A program made the translations under genes and the position numbers. A stretch of 43,644 nt of DNA from a virus. The stretch's first letter is position 1; every line of letters starts with the position of its first letter. Positions 6,167 to 13,405 of the stretch are shown here, in pieces. The stretch is taken from the IMG/VR virus record IMGVR_UViG_3300021401_000015, positions 1 to 43,644 of that record. One strand, written 5' to 3'. Under the pieces are notes generated by a model. It was given only the letters and a program-made list of their open reading frames with translations, ran no database searches and was not told where the DNA came from.

Positions 6167-6846
6167 CGCGGAACTAGCCTCCGTGCCTCGGTGATCTGCG
6201 TTTCAAGGTGCGCGATTCCCTCGGGGCCGTCGTGCTTCTCCGCTGCTTCGCGGAGTAGCGGGATTCCGCTTTCGATGGCGTCTAGGACCTCCCCTCGCGT
6301 TGCGGTGCGGCCTCGGCAATACCACTCCACTTTGAACGGTCGGCCAATCTTGAACAGCACACCGTCTGCTGCCCCTGGGCGGTTGCGAACGGTCTGAAGC
6401 TCATGGCGGCGGGTGTACCACAACAGGGTCACGCCTGGGTTGCGCTCGATCATCACGCCGGGGGCCGGGGTCTTCATTGCTTCGAGTTTTTCGTCGGTGC
6501 GGCGGTGCATGTTGGGCTTGGTTAGAAACGGGCAATTCTTCGCGGCATACTCGGCGCACTCGCGATGACTCGGCGGCTCAGAGCTAATCCGGTTCACGGC
6601 GCACATCGGGCCGATGACGAAAATCTCTTCCAAAAAAAGTTTGCTCCCGCAGGTCCAGCAAAGACGGCCATTGATCGCGGCCCTGAACTTGCGCAAATCC
6701 ATCGCGCGAAACTCCGGCTCTCCGTGTACCCACTGGACAAACCAGGGGACCGGGTAGCCTCGTTTGTCGATGGGTAGCGTCTGCATGAACCTGGGCGGCT
6801 CTGCGATGTCGGGGCGAAGGGGGAACCGATGGGGGCATGTCGTCAT
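6163..6846 (-). CDS. zinc-binding-like hypothetical protein, 227 aa
   Basis: A 227-residue protein. The N-terminal half carries CWTCGSKL, then PMC and HRECAEYAAKNC, a spacing of Cys and His that suggests a zinc site. The C-terminal part (LFKIGRPFKVEWYCRGRTATRGEVLDAIESGIP) is a conserved block I associate with phage hypothetical proteins. No enzymatic motif is visible. It overlaps both neighbours by four bases in a long ATGA-coupled series. Confidence 0.75.
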   Translation of the reverse strand: MTTCPHRFPLRPDIAEPPRFMQTLPIDKRGYPVPWFVQWVHGEPEFRAMDLRKFRAAINGRLCWTCGSKLFLEEIFVIGPMCAVNRISSEPPSHRECAEYAAKNCPFLTKPNMHRRTDEKLEAMKTPAPGVMIERNPGVTLLWYTRRHELQTVRNRPGAADGVLFKIGRPFKVEWYCRGRTATRGEVLDAIESGIPLLREAAEKHDGPEGIAHLETQITEARRLVPR

Positions 6847-7196
6847 GGAGTAAGCGTCTCCCTGAAATGAAGGACCAACCCGGCCACTCTTACGGGGTCG
6901 CCGGGGAAGATTTTATCTAACTCGGTTTTCATATTGGTCAGAAGTTCGTCGCGCTCCTGTTCGAGTTCGCGCTTCACGCGCCGTAGCCTCAGTCCCTCGA
7001 TGAGAAGCAAGACGATCTGCATTGCGCCGAAGATTCCCACGGCTGTCGTCGTCAAAACCATTGCGCGGTGCATGGGCAAGCTGCGGTAGAGGTTCGACGC
7101 TACAGAGATGCCCACATTGATTCCGACAAGAAAAAGGAGGGCGTTGTAACGTAGCTGGCTTGTGTAGGGGAAAACGTCTTTGCGCGGTCGGTTCAT
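6843..7196 (-). CDS. two-helix membrane protein, 117 aa
   Basis: A 117-residue protein. I chose the ATG at 7196 (MNRPRKDV) because AAGGAG lies upstream and it overlaps the preceding TGA; the longer reading from 7343 has an implausible Arg/Pro-rich extension. Two membrane segments are seen (about residues 17-38 and 47-66), followed by a charged coiled-coil-like tail (RRVKRELEQERDELLTNMKTEL). Both ends are probably cytoplasmic. A holin or inner-membrane role is possible but unproven. Confidence 0.7.
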   Translation of the reverse strand: MNRPRKDVFPYTSQLRYNALLFLVGINVGISVASNLYRSLPMHRAMVLTTTAVGIFGAMQIVLLLIEGLRLRRVKRELEQERDELLTNMKTELDKIFPGDPVRVAGLVLHFRETLTP

Positions 7197-7357
7197 GGCT
7201 CTGGCTCCTTGCCCATTCGCTTCAAACTCCATCCGCCGATGTCGGCCAACCGGCGTTCCAGGTGCCAACATACCGCGAACATCTGGCCGCTGCGGTCGTG
7301 GGTGGCCACGATGGGCCTGTCGCATTCTCGCTGGCTCCGGCATTCAAAGCACGGCAT
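7193..7357 (-). CDS. small Cys-rich protein, 54 aa
   Basis: A 54-residue ORF starting MPCFECRSQRECDRP. Cys at 3, 6, 12 and 30 could hold one zinc ion. It fills the gap between two coupled genes and its TGA overlaps the next ATG, which supports coding. No good ribosome site precedes the ATG, so start and reality are less certain. Confidence 0.5.
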   Translation of the reverse strand: MPCFECRSQRECDRPIVATHDRSGQMFAVCWHLERRLADIGGWSLKRMGKEPEP

Positions 7358-7393
7358 CGTCGGGACAATCGTGTGGTAGCAGCGGGTCGCGGC

Positions 7394-7636
7394 TCACGTC
7401 GGCGTCGGCGGCAAGGGCAAGTGATAGCCTCGGCCTCCGCAGAGGGCACAGACCTTGTTCGCGACACTGTTCCAGCCGGAACCCTCGCATCGCAGACAAG
7501 CCTCTAGTGTTCCCTTGCCTCCGCACTTCGGACAACTGCGGCTGGGCTTGTGGCTCTTGGTGTGTCGGGCGCAACTGCATCGGCCTCGACCATCGGCCTT
7601 CAGCGCGGCGGCGGCGATGTCACTGGTGTCCATCAT
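7394..7636 (-). CDS. DnaJ-type zinc-finger-like protein, 80 aa
   Basis: An 80-residue protein with the CxxCxGxG repeats of the DnaJ central zinc domain: CPKCGGKG, CLRCEGSG and CALCGGRG (about residues 35-70). Proteins of this size in phages are usually small zinc-binding adaptors; chaperone activity should not be assumed because the J domain is absent. The ATG at 7636 overlaps the upstream TGA; a second ATG follows directly. Confidence 0.75.
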   Translation of the reverse strand: MMDTSDIAAAALKADGRGRCSCARHTKSHKPSRSCPKCGGKGTLEACLRCEGSGWNSVANKVCALCGGRGYHLPLPPTPT

Positions 7637-7854
7637 CGAAACCCCACAATCCAGCGGCGAAGCTCCTCGCGGTTGTCAATCCAGCCGGGTAGAAGCATGA
7701 ATCCGGCTCCTATCAAGAGTCCTGCATGGTTCTCGCAGTCCGGATGTTTCCGCACGTCGCTCAACATCGAAGTGAAGGCGTTTCGCGTGTCGCCGCTGTC
7801 GAGGTATTCGAGGGCGCGTTTCTTGCACCATTCGATGTGTTCGTCGCGTGTCAT
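7633..7854 (-). CDS. conserved phage protein, 73 aa
   Basis: A 73-residue protein beginning MTRDEHIEWCKKRALEYLDSG, with NAFTSMLSDVRKHPDC and a C-terminal EELRRWIVGF. I recognise this as a widespread small phage family of unknown function, seen in many siphophages. It is all-helical by appearance and coupled to the next gene by ATGA. Confidence 0.8.
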   Translation of the reverse strand: MTRDEHIEWCKKRALEYLDSGDTRNAFTSMLSDVRKHPDCENHAGLLIGAGFMLLPGWIDNREELRRWIVGFR

Positions 7855-7867
7855 TTTTCTAGTGTCC

Positions 7868-8047
7868 TCAAGTTTGACAGGTCAGCCACCAGTAGTGAAG
7901 TTCTTCTTCGCTACAGAACCAGCCATAAACGGGGTCGTGGTGCATCGTTGCCTTTGAACCTAAGCGTCCGCAACCTACACACGACGCGTCGGGCGTGAGG
8001 CGCGAACGAAAGACCCAAGTCATCCACCTGTGAAGGCCGCGCATCAT
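7868..8047 (-). CDS. small zinc-finger-like protein, 59 aa
   Basis: A 59-residue ORF, start ATGATG at 8047, stop TGA at 7870-7868. The start overlaps the upstream stop by four bases. CVGCGRLG (about 23-30) and FCSEEELHYWW (about 45-55) give a Cys-x-x-Cys plus a later Cys-Ser, a treble-clef-like pattern. It fills an otherwise empty gap in a tightly packed coupled operon. Confidence 0.65.
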   Translation of the reverse strand: MMRGLHRWMTWVFRSRLTPDASCVGCGRLGSKATMHHDPVYGWFCSEEELHYWWLTCQT

Positions 8048-8373
8048 TCTTCTGTCTGGTCCTTTCCTTCGACTTCGATCATGTCGAGTTCGTGCCGGTA
8101 GTCGCGAAACTCCTTCATCAGTTCAAAGGCGGCACCATCGGGAAAATCCATCTTGCCAAAAAACTTTATCAGCATCGCGTCGGCCTCGGTGCGGCTGCAC
8201 ATCACGAGGATGTCGTTCGCGATCTTCCGGGCCTCGGTCACGTTCCACTGGCTCATAATGCCGTTGCTGGTGGTCAGTTGAATGTAGGGCTGCTGGTCCC
8301 TGGCCGCAACGATGCCGTTGATGAAGATGTCCTGCGGCTCGGGCAGATTCGGCTCCTCCGGCTTCTTCGTCAC
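8044..8373 (-). CDS. conserved phage protein, 109 aa
   Basis: A 109-residue protein containing NVTEARKIANDILVMCSRTEADAMLIKFF, a pattern I recognise from many phage hypothetical proteins. The C-terminus is acidic. It is probably a small soluble protein of unknown function. Four-base overlaps on both sides place it in the coupled accessory operon. Confidence 0.75.
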   Translation of the reverse strand: MTKKPEEPNLPEPQDIFINGIVAARDQQPYIQLTTSNGIMSQWNVTEARKIANDILVMCSRTEADAMLIKFFGKMDFPDGAAFELMKEFRDYRHELDMIEVEGKDQTEE

Positions 8374-8582
8374 TGGCCTACCTCCCCGGTAAAGGTGAAG
8401 GCGCAGATGGTCGGGTTCCCCGGCGATACGACCGGCTCCCCGGTTAGATGGTCACTTATCACCCTGATTCCGTGAGTGTCGTGGTCGGGGTAGATGGCCG
8501 CTTTGAAGACACCACTAACCCATACCTCGATGACCTCGACGGCCCTTGCAGTGTGGTACGCCTTCCTAAACTCCACGCTCAT
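8370..8582 (-). CDS. hypothetical protein, 70 aa
   Basis: A 70-residue protein. The start at 8582 (MSVEFRKAYHTA) is preferred because GGGAGG lies just upstream and it overlaps the preceding TGA; the longer reading from 8639 has no such support. Mostly beta by appearance (EVIEVWVSGVFKAAIYPD, PTICAFTFTGE). No family is named. Confidence 0.7.
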   Translation of the reverse strand: MSVEFRKAYHTARAVEVIEVWVSGVFKAAIYPDHDTHGIRVISDHLTGEPVVSPGNPTICAFTFTGEVGQ

Positions 8583-8728
8583 CGGCCTCCCTTGTGCGCG
8601 GTCATCTCGTGAAACGCCATCCATCTCCAGCGGTTCCACGGCCTCACGTCGCGGGGTGGCCGTGCGTCACAGCGAGGGCATTGACACGCTACCCCGATGT
8701 GGTTGCCGTATTTGCGTGCGGTATACAA
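8579..8728 (-). CDS. possible small CxC/CxxC protein, 49 aa
   Basis: This frame is needed to fill the gap between the zinc-finger gene and the next one, but it has no ATG in a sensible place. The TTG at 8728 gives 49 residues with CQCPRCDARP near the N-terminus, a likely zinc site, and an end overlapping the next ATG. The ATG at 8926 would overlap the upstream gene by 260 bases and is unlikely. The start is uncertain. Confidence 0.4.
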   Translation of the reverse strand: MYTARKYGNHIGVACQCPRCDARPPRDVRPWNRWRWMAFHEMTAHKGGR

Positions 8729-9233
8729 GCTCTGCGAACCGGGCGGCAAACATGCGTTCAGGAATGTCGTACTGAGTCGCCATGCTGCGGCAAATTTCGG
8801 TGAATCTGCCGAGGGTAATGGCGAGGGCGACCTCAAGGGCGCGGTCACTAGCTGCAACGCTGGCTTCTTCGGCATGGGCGTGGTGTCCATTCTGGCTAAC
8901 AGGGATGGCTTCGGTGATTTTGGCAAGTTGGCTCCTCTTGGTGTCGGTGCGTTTCGGTTTGTGTTTCCTGGCTATGTGGTTTTTGAGTCCACCTACCCAC
9001 GACGCTACAAAGTCGCACTCCGGGCAGGGGAACTTTCCCTTGGTACGGTTGGGCCAAGTGCTGAGGTCCCGACCGTTGATGGCCTTCTGGTGCTGCTTCC
9101 GTTTGGCGACGGACGATCTTCCGGTCCCCACATATCCGTGCGCGAAGCGGCGATGGGTGGCGAGTCCTTTGGCTGTCGGGTAGGGTGCATGGTCGCAGTC
9201 GGGGCATTGGTGGTTGGCTTTCGTGGTCGTCAA
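8667..9233 (-). CDS. two C2H2 zinc-finger protein
   Basis: A 188-residue protein with two C2H2-type fingers. The first is CPDCDHAPYPTAKGLATHRRFAH (Cys10/13, His near 27-32) and the second CPECDFVASWVGGLKNHIARKH (about 70-91). These can bind DNA or RNA. The C-terminal half is helical (AEEASVAASDRALEVALAITLGRFTEICRSMA). C2H2 fingers are uncommon in bacterial proteins but do occur in phages. The gene is coupled to its neighbours by overlaps. Confidence 0.8.
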   Translation of the reverse strand: MTTTKANHQCPDCDHAPYPTAKGLATHRRFAHGYVGTGRSSVAKRKQHQKAINGRDLSTWPNRTKGKFPCPECDFVASWVGGLKNHIARKHKPKRTDTKRSQLAKITEAIPVSQNGHHAHAEEASVAASDRALEVALAITLGRFTEICRSMATQYDIPERMFAARFAELVYRTQIRQPHRGSVSMPSL

Positions 9234-9550
9234 TCGTTCTCCTTTTTGGCGTTGCGTTTTTGCGCGTATTCCTGACCCATGCGGAAAGCCTCTTCCGCTG
9301 ATGGGTGTTGTCGTCCGAAGATTGGGTGTTGCGTGTCGAATAACTCCATGATGCGGTCGGCCTGTTCGTGCGAAAAATATCCGGTGACGTAGCCAATGCT
9401 TTCTAACAATCTCGCGGTGGCCTGTTCGTTGGTGATTTTATAGAACGCGCTTGCTTCTGCGGCCTCTTCTTTCACGAGGGCGGCGGCTTGCTCCTTTGTA
9501 GTTATCTTGCTGTCCACCACAAGGTTTATGATCTGCCCCATGCTTCTCAT
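9230..9550 (-). CDS. hypothetical helical protein, 106 aa
   Basis: A 106-residue charged, Ala/Glu-rich helical protein (KEQAAALVKEEAAEASAFYKITNEQATARLLESIGYV). No known family. It contains one exact copy of the dispersed 9-mer, read here as Ile-Thr-Thr. Coupled to both neighbours. Confidence 0.75.
   Translation of the reverse strand: MRSMGQIINLVVDSKITTKEQAAALVKEEAAEASAFYKITNEQATARLLESIGYVTGYFSHEQADRIMELFDTQHPIFGRQHPSAEEAFRMGQEYAQKRNAKKEND
9497..9505 (-). repeat. dispersed 9-mer ATAACTACA
   Basis: Exact copy in a coding region, read in frame as Ile-Thr-Thr. Confidence 0.8.
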
Positions 9551-9687
9551 GGCTTTTTGCCTTTGACGACTACAACTTGGTTTACGCGGTAGAGTTCGGT
9601 GGCCTTCCCGCAGTTGGGGCAGTCGAAATATACCGGCATCTCCGGGTCCAATTTTGAAAGTGCCTCGACAACCTCTTTCACGGTCAT
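9547..9687 (-). CDS. small phage protein with CPNCG knuckle, 46 aa
   Basis: A 46-residue protein, MTVKEVVEALSKLDPEMPVY followed by FDCPNCGKATELYRVNQV. The opening resembles a common phage motif, T-x-(K/R)-E-(L/V)-I/V-E-x-L-x-x-x-D-x-x-x-P-V. The ATG at 9687 overlaps the upstream TGA (TGATG). The longer reading from 10017 lies over the upstream gene and was discarded. Confidence 0.65.
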   Translation of the reverse strand: MTVKEVVEALSKLDPEMPVYFDCPNCGKATELYRVNQVVVVKGKKP

Positions 9688-10271
9688 CACTGCCACCATG
9701 CGGGTATCAGGTTCATTCGCCAAGTGTCGTCGTCGCGTTTGCCCAATGGCGATTGGTCGGGCAGAAGATATTGCACCTTGTCTCCTGGGCCTTGGGTGTA
9801 CGGGGCCATCACGGTATGGGTGCCGCAACGCGGGCCTTTGATCGCCACGACTACGGCCTCGCTCCACAGGTGCCGGGGAAGGTTCTTTATCTGTCCACCG
9901 TATTGCCGGAGGACGGCATAGTAGCGGTCCTGGTATTCCATCATATGTTTCTCGTTCAACGGTTTGGTTGGTCCCTCGATCTTGAAATGCTCGTTGAAGT
10001 CGTCGCTTCGCAACCATCGGGTATCGCTGACAAGCATGATGGCCTGACTGAAGGTTATCTTTGCGGCTTCGGCGGCGTACCGCATCTTCTCGTACTTCTC
10101 AGCTTCGTCCCTCCAGGTAATCGCGGCCACGATTGCTTCGTCATCGGGTCCGATAAACGCGATTTTCGGCACAAAGGCTTCGTCCTGGCTGTAGGGCTTG
10201 CTGGCGCGGTCTTCCCTCGCCACCATCAGGAATTGATTCAACAGGTCATTGGTCTTCTTCGGGTCTAACAT
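9687..10271 (-). CDS. hypothetical protein, 194 aa
   Basis: An unrecognised 194-residue protein with a helical N-terminal half (DEAEKYEKMRYAAEAAKITFSQAIML) and a C-terminal part rich in Gly and Pro. The ATG lies 26 bases inside the end of the upstream gene. A near-match of the dispersed word (ATAACTATA) lies 17 bases upstream of the start codon. Confidence 0.7.
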   Translation of the reverse strand: MLDPKKTNDLLNQFLMVAREDRASKPYSQDEAFVPKIAFIGPDDEAIVAAITWRDEAEKYEKMRYAAEAAKITFSQAIMLVSDTRWLRSDDFNEHFKIEGPTKPLNEKHMMEYQDRYYAVLRQYGGQIKNLPRHLWSEAVVVAIKGPRCGTHTVMAPYTQGPGDKVQYLLPDQSPLGKRDDDTWRMNLIPAWWQ

Positions 10272-10908
10272 CTTCGTCCTTTTGCCATATAGTTATTCCG
10301 GCGAGTCGGCCTAGCAGGTAGGACCGCCACGGCGGGGGGATGAGACAGTGCAAGCGAAGGCGGCGGTGCATCGCCTCGGCCTCCTCGCGGGTGCTGTAGC
10401 GAAGTTGGAGTTGGTCGTGCGGATAGTATTTTCTGATGTAGGCGCGGCGGCGGTTGTAACCCTCCTCCTTCTCCGGGTCGTTGGGTTTGTCGAAGCTGGC
10501 GGTCGTGATGTACTCGCGGTCGGCCTCGCGGTCGGTGGGTGCAAAGAGCATCGTCTCGAAGATGAGCGGGGGGCCGGTCTGGAAGAAGTTGTGGTCAAGG
10601 CCAAGCCAGACGGTTGACAGGTACTCGCCGTACAGGGTCTTGGTCTTTCCTACGATGCGTTCCTTATTTTGCTGCTCAAAGAGCATCGCCCACTTGAGTT
10701 CTGCGGGTAGAAGGTCGTCGTCAAGGATGGGTTTGCCATCAGGGTAGTATTTGTTGGGCCTGGGGCTGCGTCCCGCGCGATAGTAGAGGTCTTGCCATGT
10801 GATCTGGCCGTCCTCGGTCAACCGCGCTCCCCACAGCGGTTCCTCGGCCCCGCTCGTTCCGTCCGCTATCGGCCCCTCGGGTCGTGCCTTCTGCTCGTCG
10901 TCGCACAT
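10246..10908 (-). CDS. conserved phage protein, about 220 aa
   Basis: The core STVWLGLDHNFFQTGPPLIFETMLF (about 95-120) is a pattern I recognise from many phage genomes; its function is unknown. I prefer the ATG at 10908 (MCDDEQKARP) because AGGAG lies nine bases upstream; a GTG at 10950 with a GGGGGAGGG stretch is a fair alternative and would add 14 residues. The protein is soluble, Arg/Tyr-rich and ends with an acidic tail. Confidence 0.75.
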   Translation of the reverse strand: MCDDEQKARPEGPIADGTSGAEEPLWGARLTEDGQITWQDLYYRAGRSPRPNKYYPDGKPILDDDLLPAELKWAMLFEQQNKERIVGKTKTLYGEYLSTVWLGLDHNFFQTGPPLIFETMLFAPTDREADREYITTASFDKPNDPEKEEGYNRRRAYIRKYYPHDQLQLRYSTREEAEAMHRRLRLHCLIPPPWRSYLLGRLAGITIWQKDEDVRPEEDQ

Positions 10909-11026
10909 CGCCGCGTGTCTCCTGTTAGGTGGGGGATGGTTGGCACTCACGGAATAGCCAACCCTCCCCCTCCAGCGTGAAACCGGGACCGTCCGTTAGC
11001 GGTCCTCCACGCCTCCAGCTTCGGGT

Positions 11027-12391
11027 TTAGGCCGTCGCCGGAATCTTTTTCTTGCCCGTCGCTTTCTTTACGATGGGCGCGGGGGTCTTGTCCAGCGGCT
11101 CCTCGTTGATGGCCTTTACTTCGCCGTCTTCGAGGTATACACCAACCTTGCCCGTTTGACTGACCTGCTCGATCCATACTTGGAAGTCGTGAGCGTGACT
11201 CATCTCCGCGATGATCTTCAGGCTCTTGTCGTCCAACAGGGACCCGTCCTTGATACGCATCACGCGAAGCTCGGGGTTTGTCGCCATGCCGATAGCGACA
11301 CTGGCCCTGATCTGGTCGGCGTTCGATACCTGCGCGAACGGAAACCCGCGATAGATAACTTCATCGTCACCGAAGGCCAAGCCGGGTACGGGAAACTCGG
11401 CGGATTCGATGGCCTTGGTCTTCGTCTCCTCGCTGTGCTTGAGGGCCGTGCTAAGGGTCGCAATCTCCGCGTCGAGCCGTTCAATGGCCTCGGTGTAGCT
11501 GTCGCGCAAGCGGCGGCGGTCGAGTCCCTGATTGATCGCCCTGGCCTCGGTGATCTTCGCGGCGAGTGTGGCGGCGTTCTTCAGCTTCGGCAAGTCCTCC
11601 CATTTGTCTATCTCCGCATCAACCTTCGCCAACGTCTTCGCCCAATCGTTCGCCTCGGCCTCTAATTGGTCGGCCTGGGCGCGAAGTTCAGCGACCCGCT
11701 CCCGCTGGTCTGCAATGTCGGTCGATAGCGTGTCGCGGTGATTCGCCTTCTCATTGCGCTCCCGCTCCTGCCGTGCGATGCCATCGTTGTAGTTGCTGGC
11801 CTCCTGAAGCTCCTTCACCAGCGCGGCCTCGTCTACCTTCTCCTTGGGCAGATTGTCGGGCACGGCGATGGCGTTGCGGCGGACCTCTTCGTTGTCCCGC
11901 TCCTTCTTCAGTTCGCGGCGGCGGAGGTAGTCGCGGTCGTAGTCTGCCTTCAGGCTGGTCAGGTCCACGTCCACCTTCACGAGTCCCTGTAGGACCTCGA
12001 ACTGTTTCTTGGGGTGCATCCGTAAAAACTCCAGCGGGTCAAAGCTGATCTTCCCCATGAGCGCATCGAGCATTTGCTGGGGCGATTGATAGCGGCTCTT
12101 GTTCGCCTTCGATTCGAGCGCAAGGGTCCCGTTCTTGTTGCCACCCTCGAAGAATCGTCGGGTCACAACGATGTCGCCAAGGTCTAGCTGAATGACGGCC
12201 TTGCCGGAGCCTTTGCGGACCGGCTGCGAAGCTACGTTGCTGGTGCCGGTCAAGGCCCATTCGATAGCGTCCAACAGGCTGCTCTTGCCGGAGCCGTTCG
12301 CGCCGGAGATGCGGTTGATGTACTCGTTCGGCGTCAGTTCCACGATGCCAAGACGTTTCACGTTTTCAGTCTTAATGCCAATAATTCGCAA
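11027..12391 (-). CDS. SMC/SbcC/RecF-like ATPase
   Basis: A 454-residue ABC-type ATPase of the SMC/Rad50/RecF superfamily. Walker A is GANGSGKSS (30-38) after a RecF-like N-terminal beta strand. Long coiled-coil segments run from about 145 to 330. A signature-like VSNADQIRAS (355-364) and a degenerate Walker B region around 375-387 close the head. Phage proteins of this kind are usually linked to DNA recombination or end processing. No partner nuclease (SbcD or exonuclease) is seen. The start is TTG at 12391, with GAGGAG upstream; the gene begins two bases after the previous stop. Confidence 0.8.
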   Translation of the reverse strand: MRIIGIKTENVKRLGIVELTPNEYINRISGANGSGKSSLLDAIEWALTGTSNVASQPVRKGSGKAVIQLDLGDIVVTRRFFEGGNKNGTLALESKANKSRYQSPQQMLDALMGKISFDPLEFLRMHPKKQFEVLQGLVKVDVDLTSLKADYDRDYLRRRELKKERDNEEVRRNAIAVPDNLPKEKVDEAALVKELQEASNYNDGIARQERERNEKANHRDTLSTDIADQRERVAELRAQADQLEAEANDWAKTLAKVDAEIDKWEDLPKLKNAATLAAKITEARAINQGLDRRRLRDSYTEAIERLDAEIATLSTALKHSEETKTKAIESAEFPVPGLAFGDDEVIYRGFPFAQVSNADQIRASVAIGMATNPELRVMRIKDGSLLDDKSLKIIAEMSHAHDFQVWIEQVSQTGKVGVYLEDGEVKAINEEPLDKTPAPIVKKATGKKKIPATA

Positions 12392-12392
12392 T

Positions 12393-12596
12393 TTACTTGT
12401 GCTCCTCTAATCTGGCCACGCGGGTATCTACTCCGTGGATGGTGGTCAGCAGTGTAGTTATCTGGTTGTTGAAATTCTCATAGTGACGGTCAACCTTGTC
12501 GCTCAACTTGTCCAGTTTTGAGTTATTGGAAAGCCATGCGAGGATGACGAGGATTGAGGGGATGCCGATGGTGAGGTATAGCTGCTGGTTGGTCAA
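12393..12596 (-). CDS. small membrane/coiled-coil protein, 67 aa
   Basis: A 67-residue protein with an N-terminal membrane helix (LYLTIGIPSILVILAWL, about 6-22), then a coiled coil ending RVARLEE. It has the same plan as the next protein upstream in the operon, with similar IP-T/S-I-L/V-x-I-x-x-I-L-x-N and V-x-x-R-x-x-x-LE elements, so the two look like tandem duplicates. The topology fits small holins or anti-holins but also many phage proteins of unknown role. Confidence 0.75.
   Translation of the reverse strand: MTNQQLYLTIGIPSILVILAWLSNNSKLDKLSDKVDRHYENFNNQITTLLTTIHGVDTRVARLEEHK
12453..12461 (-). repeat. dispersed 9-mer ATAACTACA
   Basis: Exact copy in a coding region, read as Ile-Thr-Thr. 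Confidence 0.8.
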
Positions 12597-12826
12597 TTCG
12601 TTCCCTCTCTCTTGCTGTCTTCGCGGTCGCGCTCCAAAGTGGAGATGCGTCCCTCATTGTTGACGTGGCGGTCAACGAAGTGATTGAACAGTGATCGCAT
12701 CTCGGTAATGTCTGCGCGTACTTCGGTGCGGAGAGAATTGACCGCGCTGCCGTTGAGCAGAATCCCGATGATGGCCACGATTGTTGGGATTGAGACGGCG
12801 AGTAAAAGCTGGCCGAACGTAATCAT
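12593..12826 (-). CDS. small membrane/coiled-coil protein, 77 aa
   Basis: A 77-residue protein with an N-terminal membrane helix (LLLAVSIPTIVAIIGILL, about 7-24) and a coiled coil with RISTLERDRED near the end. It overlaps the next gene by four bases and looks like its duplicate. Membrane anchoring with a cytoplasmic or periplasmic coil is all that can be inferred. Confidence 0.75.
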   Translation of the reverse strand: MITFGQLLLAVSIPTIVAIIGILLNGSAVNSLRTEVRADITEMRSLFNHFVDRHVNNEGRISTLERDREDSKREGTN

Positions 12827-13038
12827 CGCGCACCTGCCTTCTTTTTGGTCGCGGTGCGTCTGGCCCCGTTGGTGCGGGGTTCGGAGTGCGGGTTATTGAG
12901 GGAGAGATAGAAGTCCACGATTTTATTGAGCATTGAAGTCCGGTCGCGGTGGTCGGCTGCGGCCATCTCGTCAATGATTTTTACCGTGGCAGACGGGCAG
13001 AAGAAGTTGACCTTTGTTTTGTCCATATCATCTACCAT
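12823..13038 (-). CDS. ribbon-helix-helix-like DNA-binding protein
   Basis: About 71 residues. The core KTKVNFFCPSATVKIIDEMAAADHRDRTSMLNKIVDFYLSL (about 8-47) has the strand-helix-helix pattern of Arc/CopG-type regulators: a short strand, a helix, a turn, and a second helix. The C-terminus is basic (NGARRTATKKKAGAR). The start could be 13038 (MVDDMDKT) or 13026 (MDKT); neither has a strong ribosome site, and the reading from 13098 runs into the terminator. It is the first gene after a leftward terminator, so it probably has its own promoter. Candidate regulator or plasmid-maintenance protein. Confidence 0.7.
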   Translation of the reverse strand: MVDDMDKTKVNFFCPSATVKIIDEMAAADHRDRTSMLNKIVDFYLSLNNPHSEPRTNGARRTATKKKAGAR

Positions 13039-13070
13039 ACTCTGTTGGATTCCGTAATGTCTAGGGGGTT

Positions 13071-13113
13071 TAAATAAAAAATGCCCGGAGGGGGCCAACT
13101 GCCTCTCCGGGCC
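13071..13113 (-). terminator. rho-independent terminator of the late operon
   Basis: On the minus strand GCCCGGAG (13112-13105) pairs with CTCCGGGC (13090-13083) and is followed by ATTTTTTATTT. It ends the leftward structural operon, after the small coiled-coil gene at 13170. Confidence 0.8.
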
Positions 13114-13169
13114 AATATCCTTGGATTTTGCATGAGGGGTTCGTGACTCCCTTTTTTTGTTTCTAAATC

Positions 13170-13391
13170 TTATCCTCTCATCCGCTTTGGCGATATGGGT
13201 TGTGGACGCGGTTCCTCTTTGCTCACGAAGCCGCGCTGGTCGTCCCAGCGGAGTGCCGGGTGTGCGGCCTCTACCTCCTTGATGAAGGCGGCACGTTCCG
13301 CGAGATTATCTTGTAGCTGTCGTTGCAGGTTGTTGTGTTTGAGTGCGTAGTTCTCCAGCTTCACGCGCTCCAGTTCGGTTACTTCGTCCAT
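13170..13391 (-). CDS. small coiled-coil protein after the fiber gene, 73 aa
   Basis: A 73-residue protein. The start at 13391 (MDEVTELERVKLENYALKHN) follows GGAGG at good distance; the longer reading from 13538 lies over the fiber gene end. The first 45 residues form a coiled coil. The sequence then contains HPALRWDDQRGFV and a Pro-rich basic tail. Position after the fiber gene and before the terminator makes a tail or lysis accessory role possible. Confidence 0.7.
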   Translation of the reverse strand: MDEVTELERVKLENYALKHNNLQRQLQDNLAERAAFIKEVEAAHPALRWDDQRGFVSKEEPRPQPISPKRMRG

Positions 13392-13405
13392 CTCTGCCTC
13401 CAGTG

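Noticed and set aside
8697-9275. 192-residue rightward ORF
   Set aside because: It is the antisense of the C2H2 zinc-finger gene, which has real motifs and coupled overlaps.
11156-11665. 169-residue rightward ORF
   Set aside because: Antisense of the SMC/SbcC-like ATPase coiled coil and head; high-GC antisense frames are often open.
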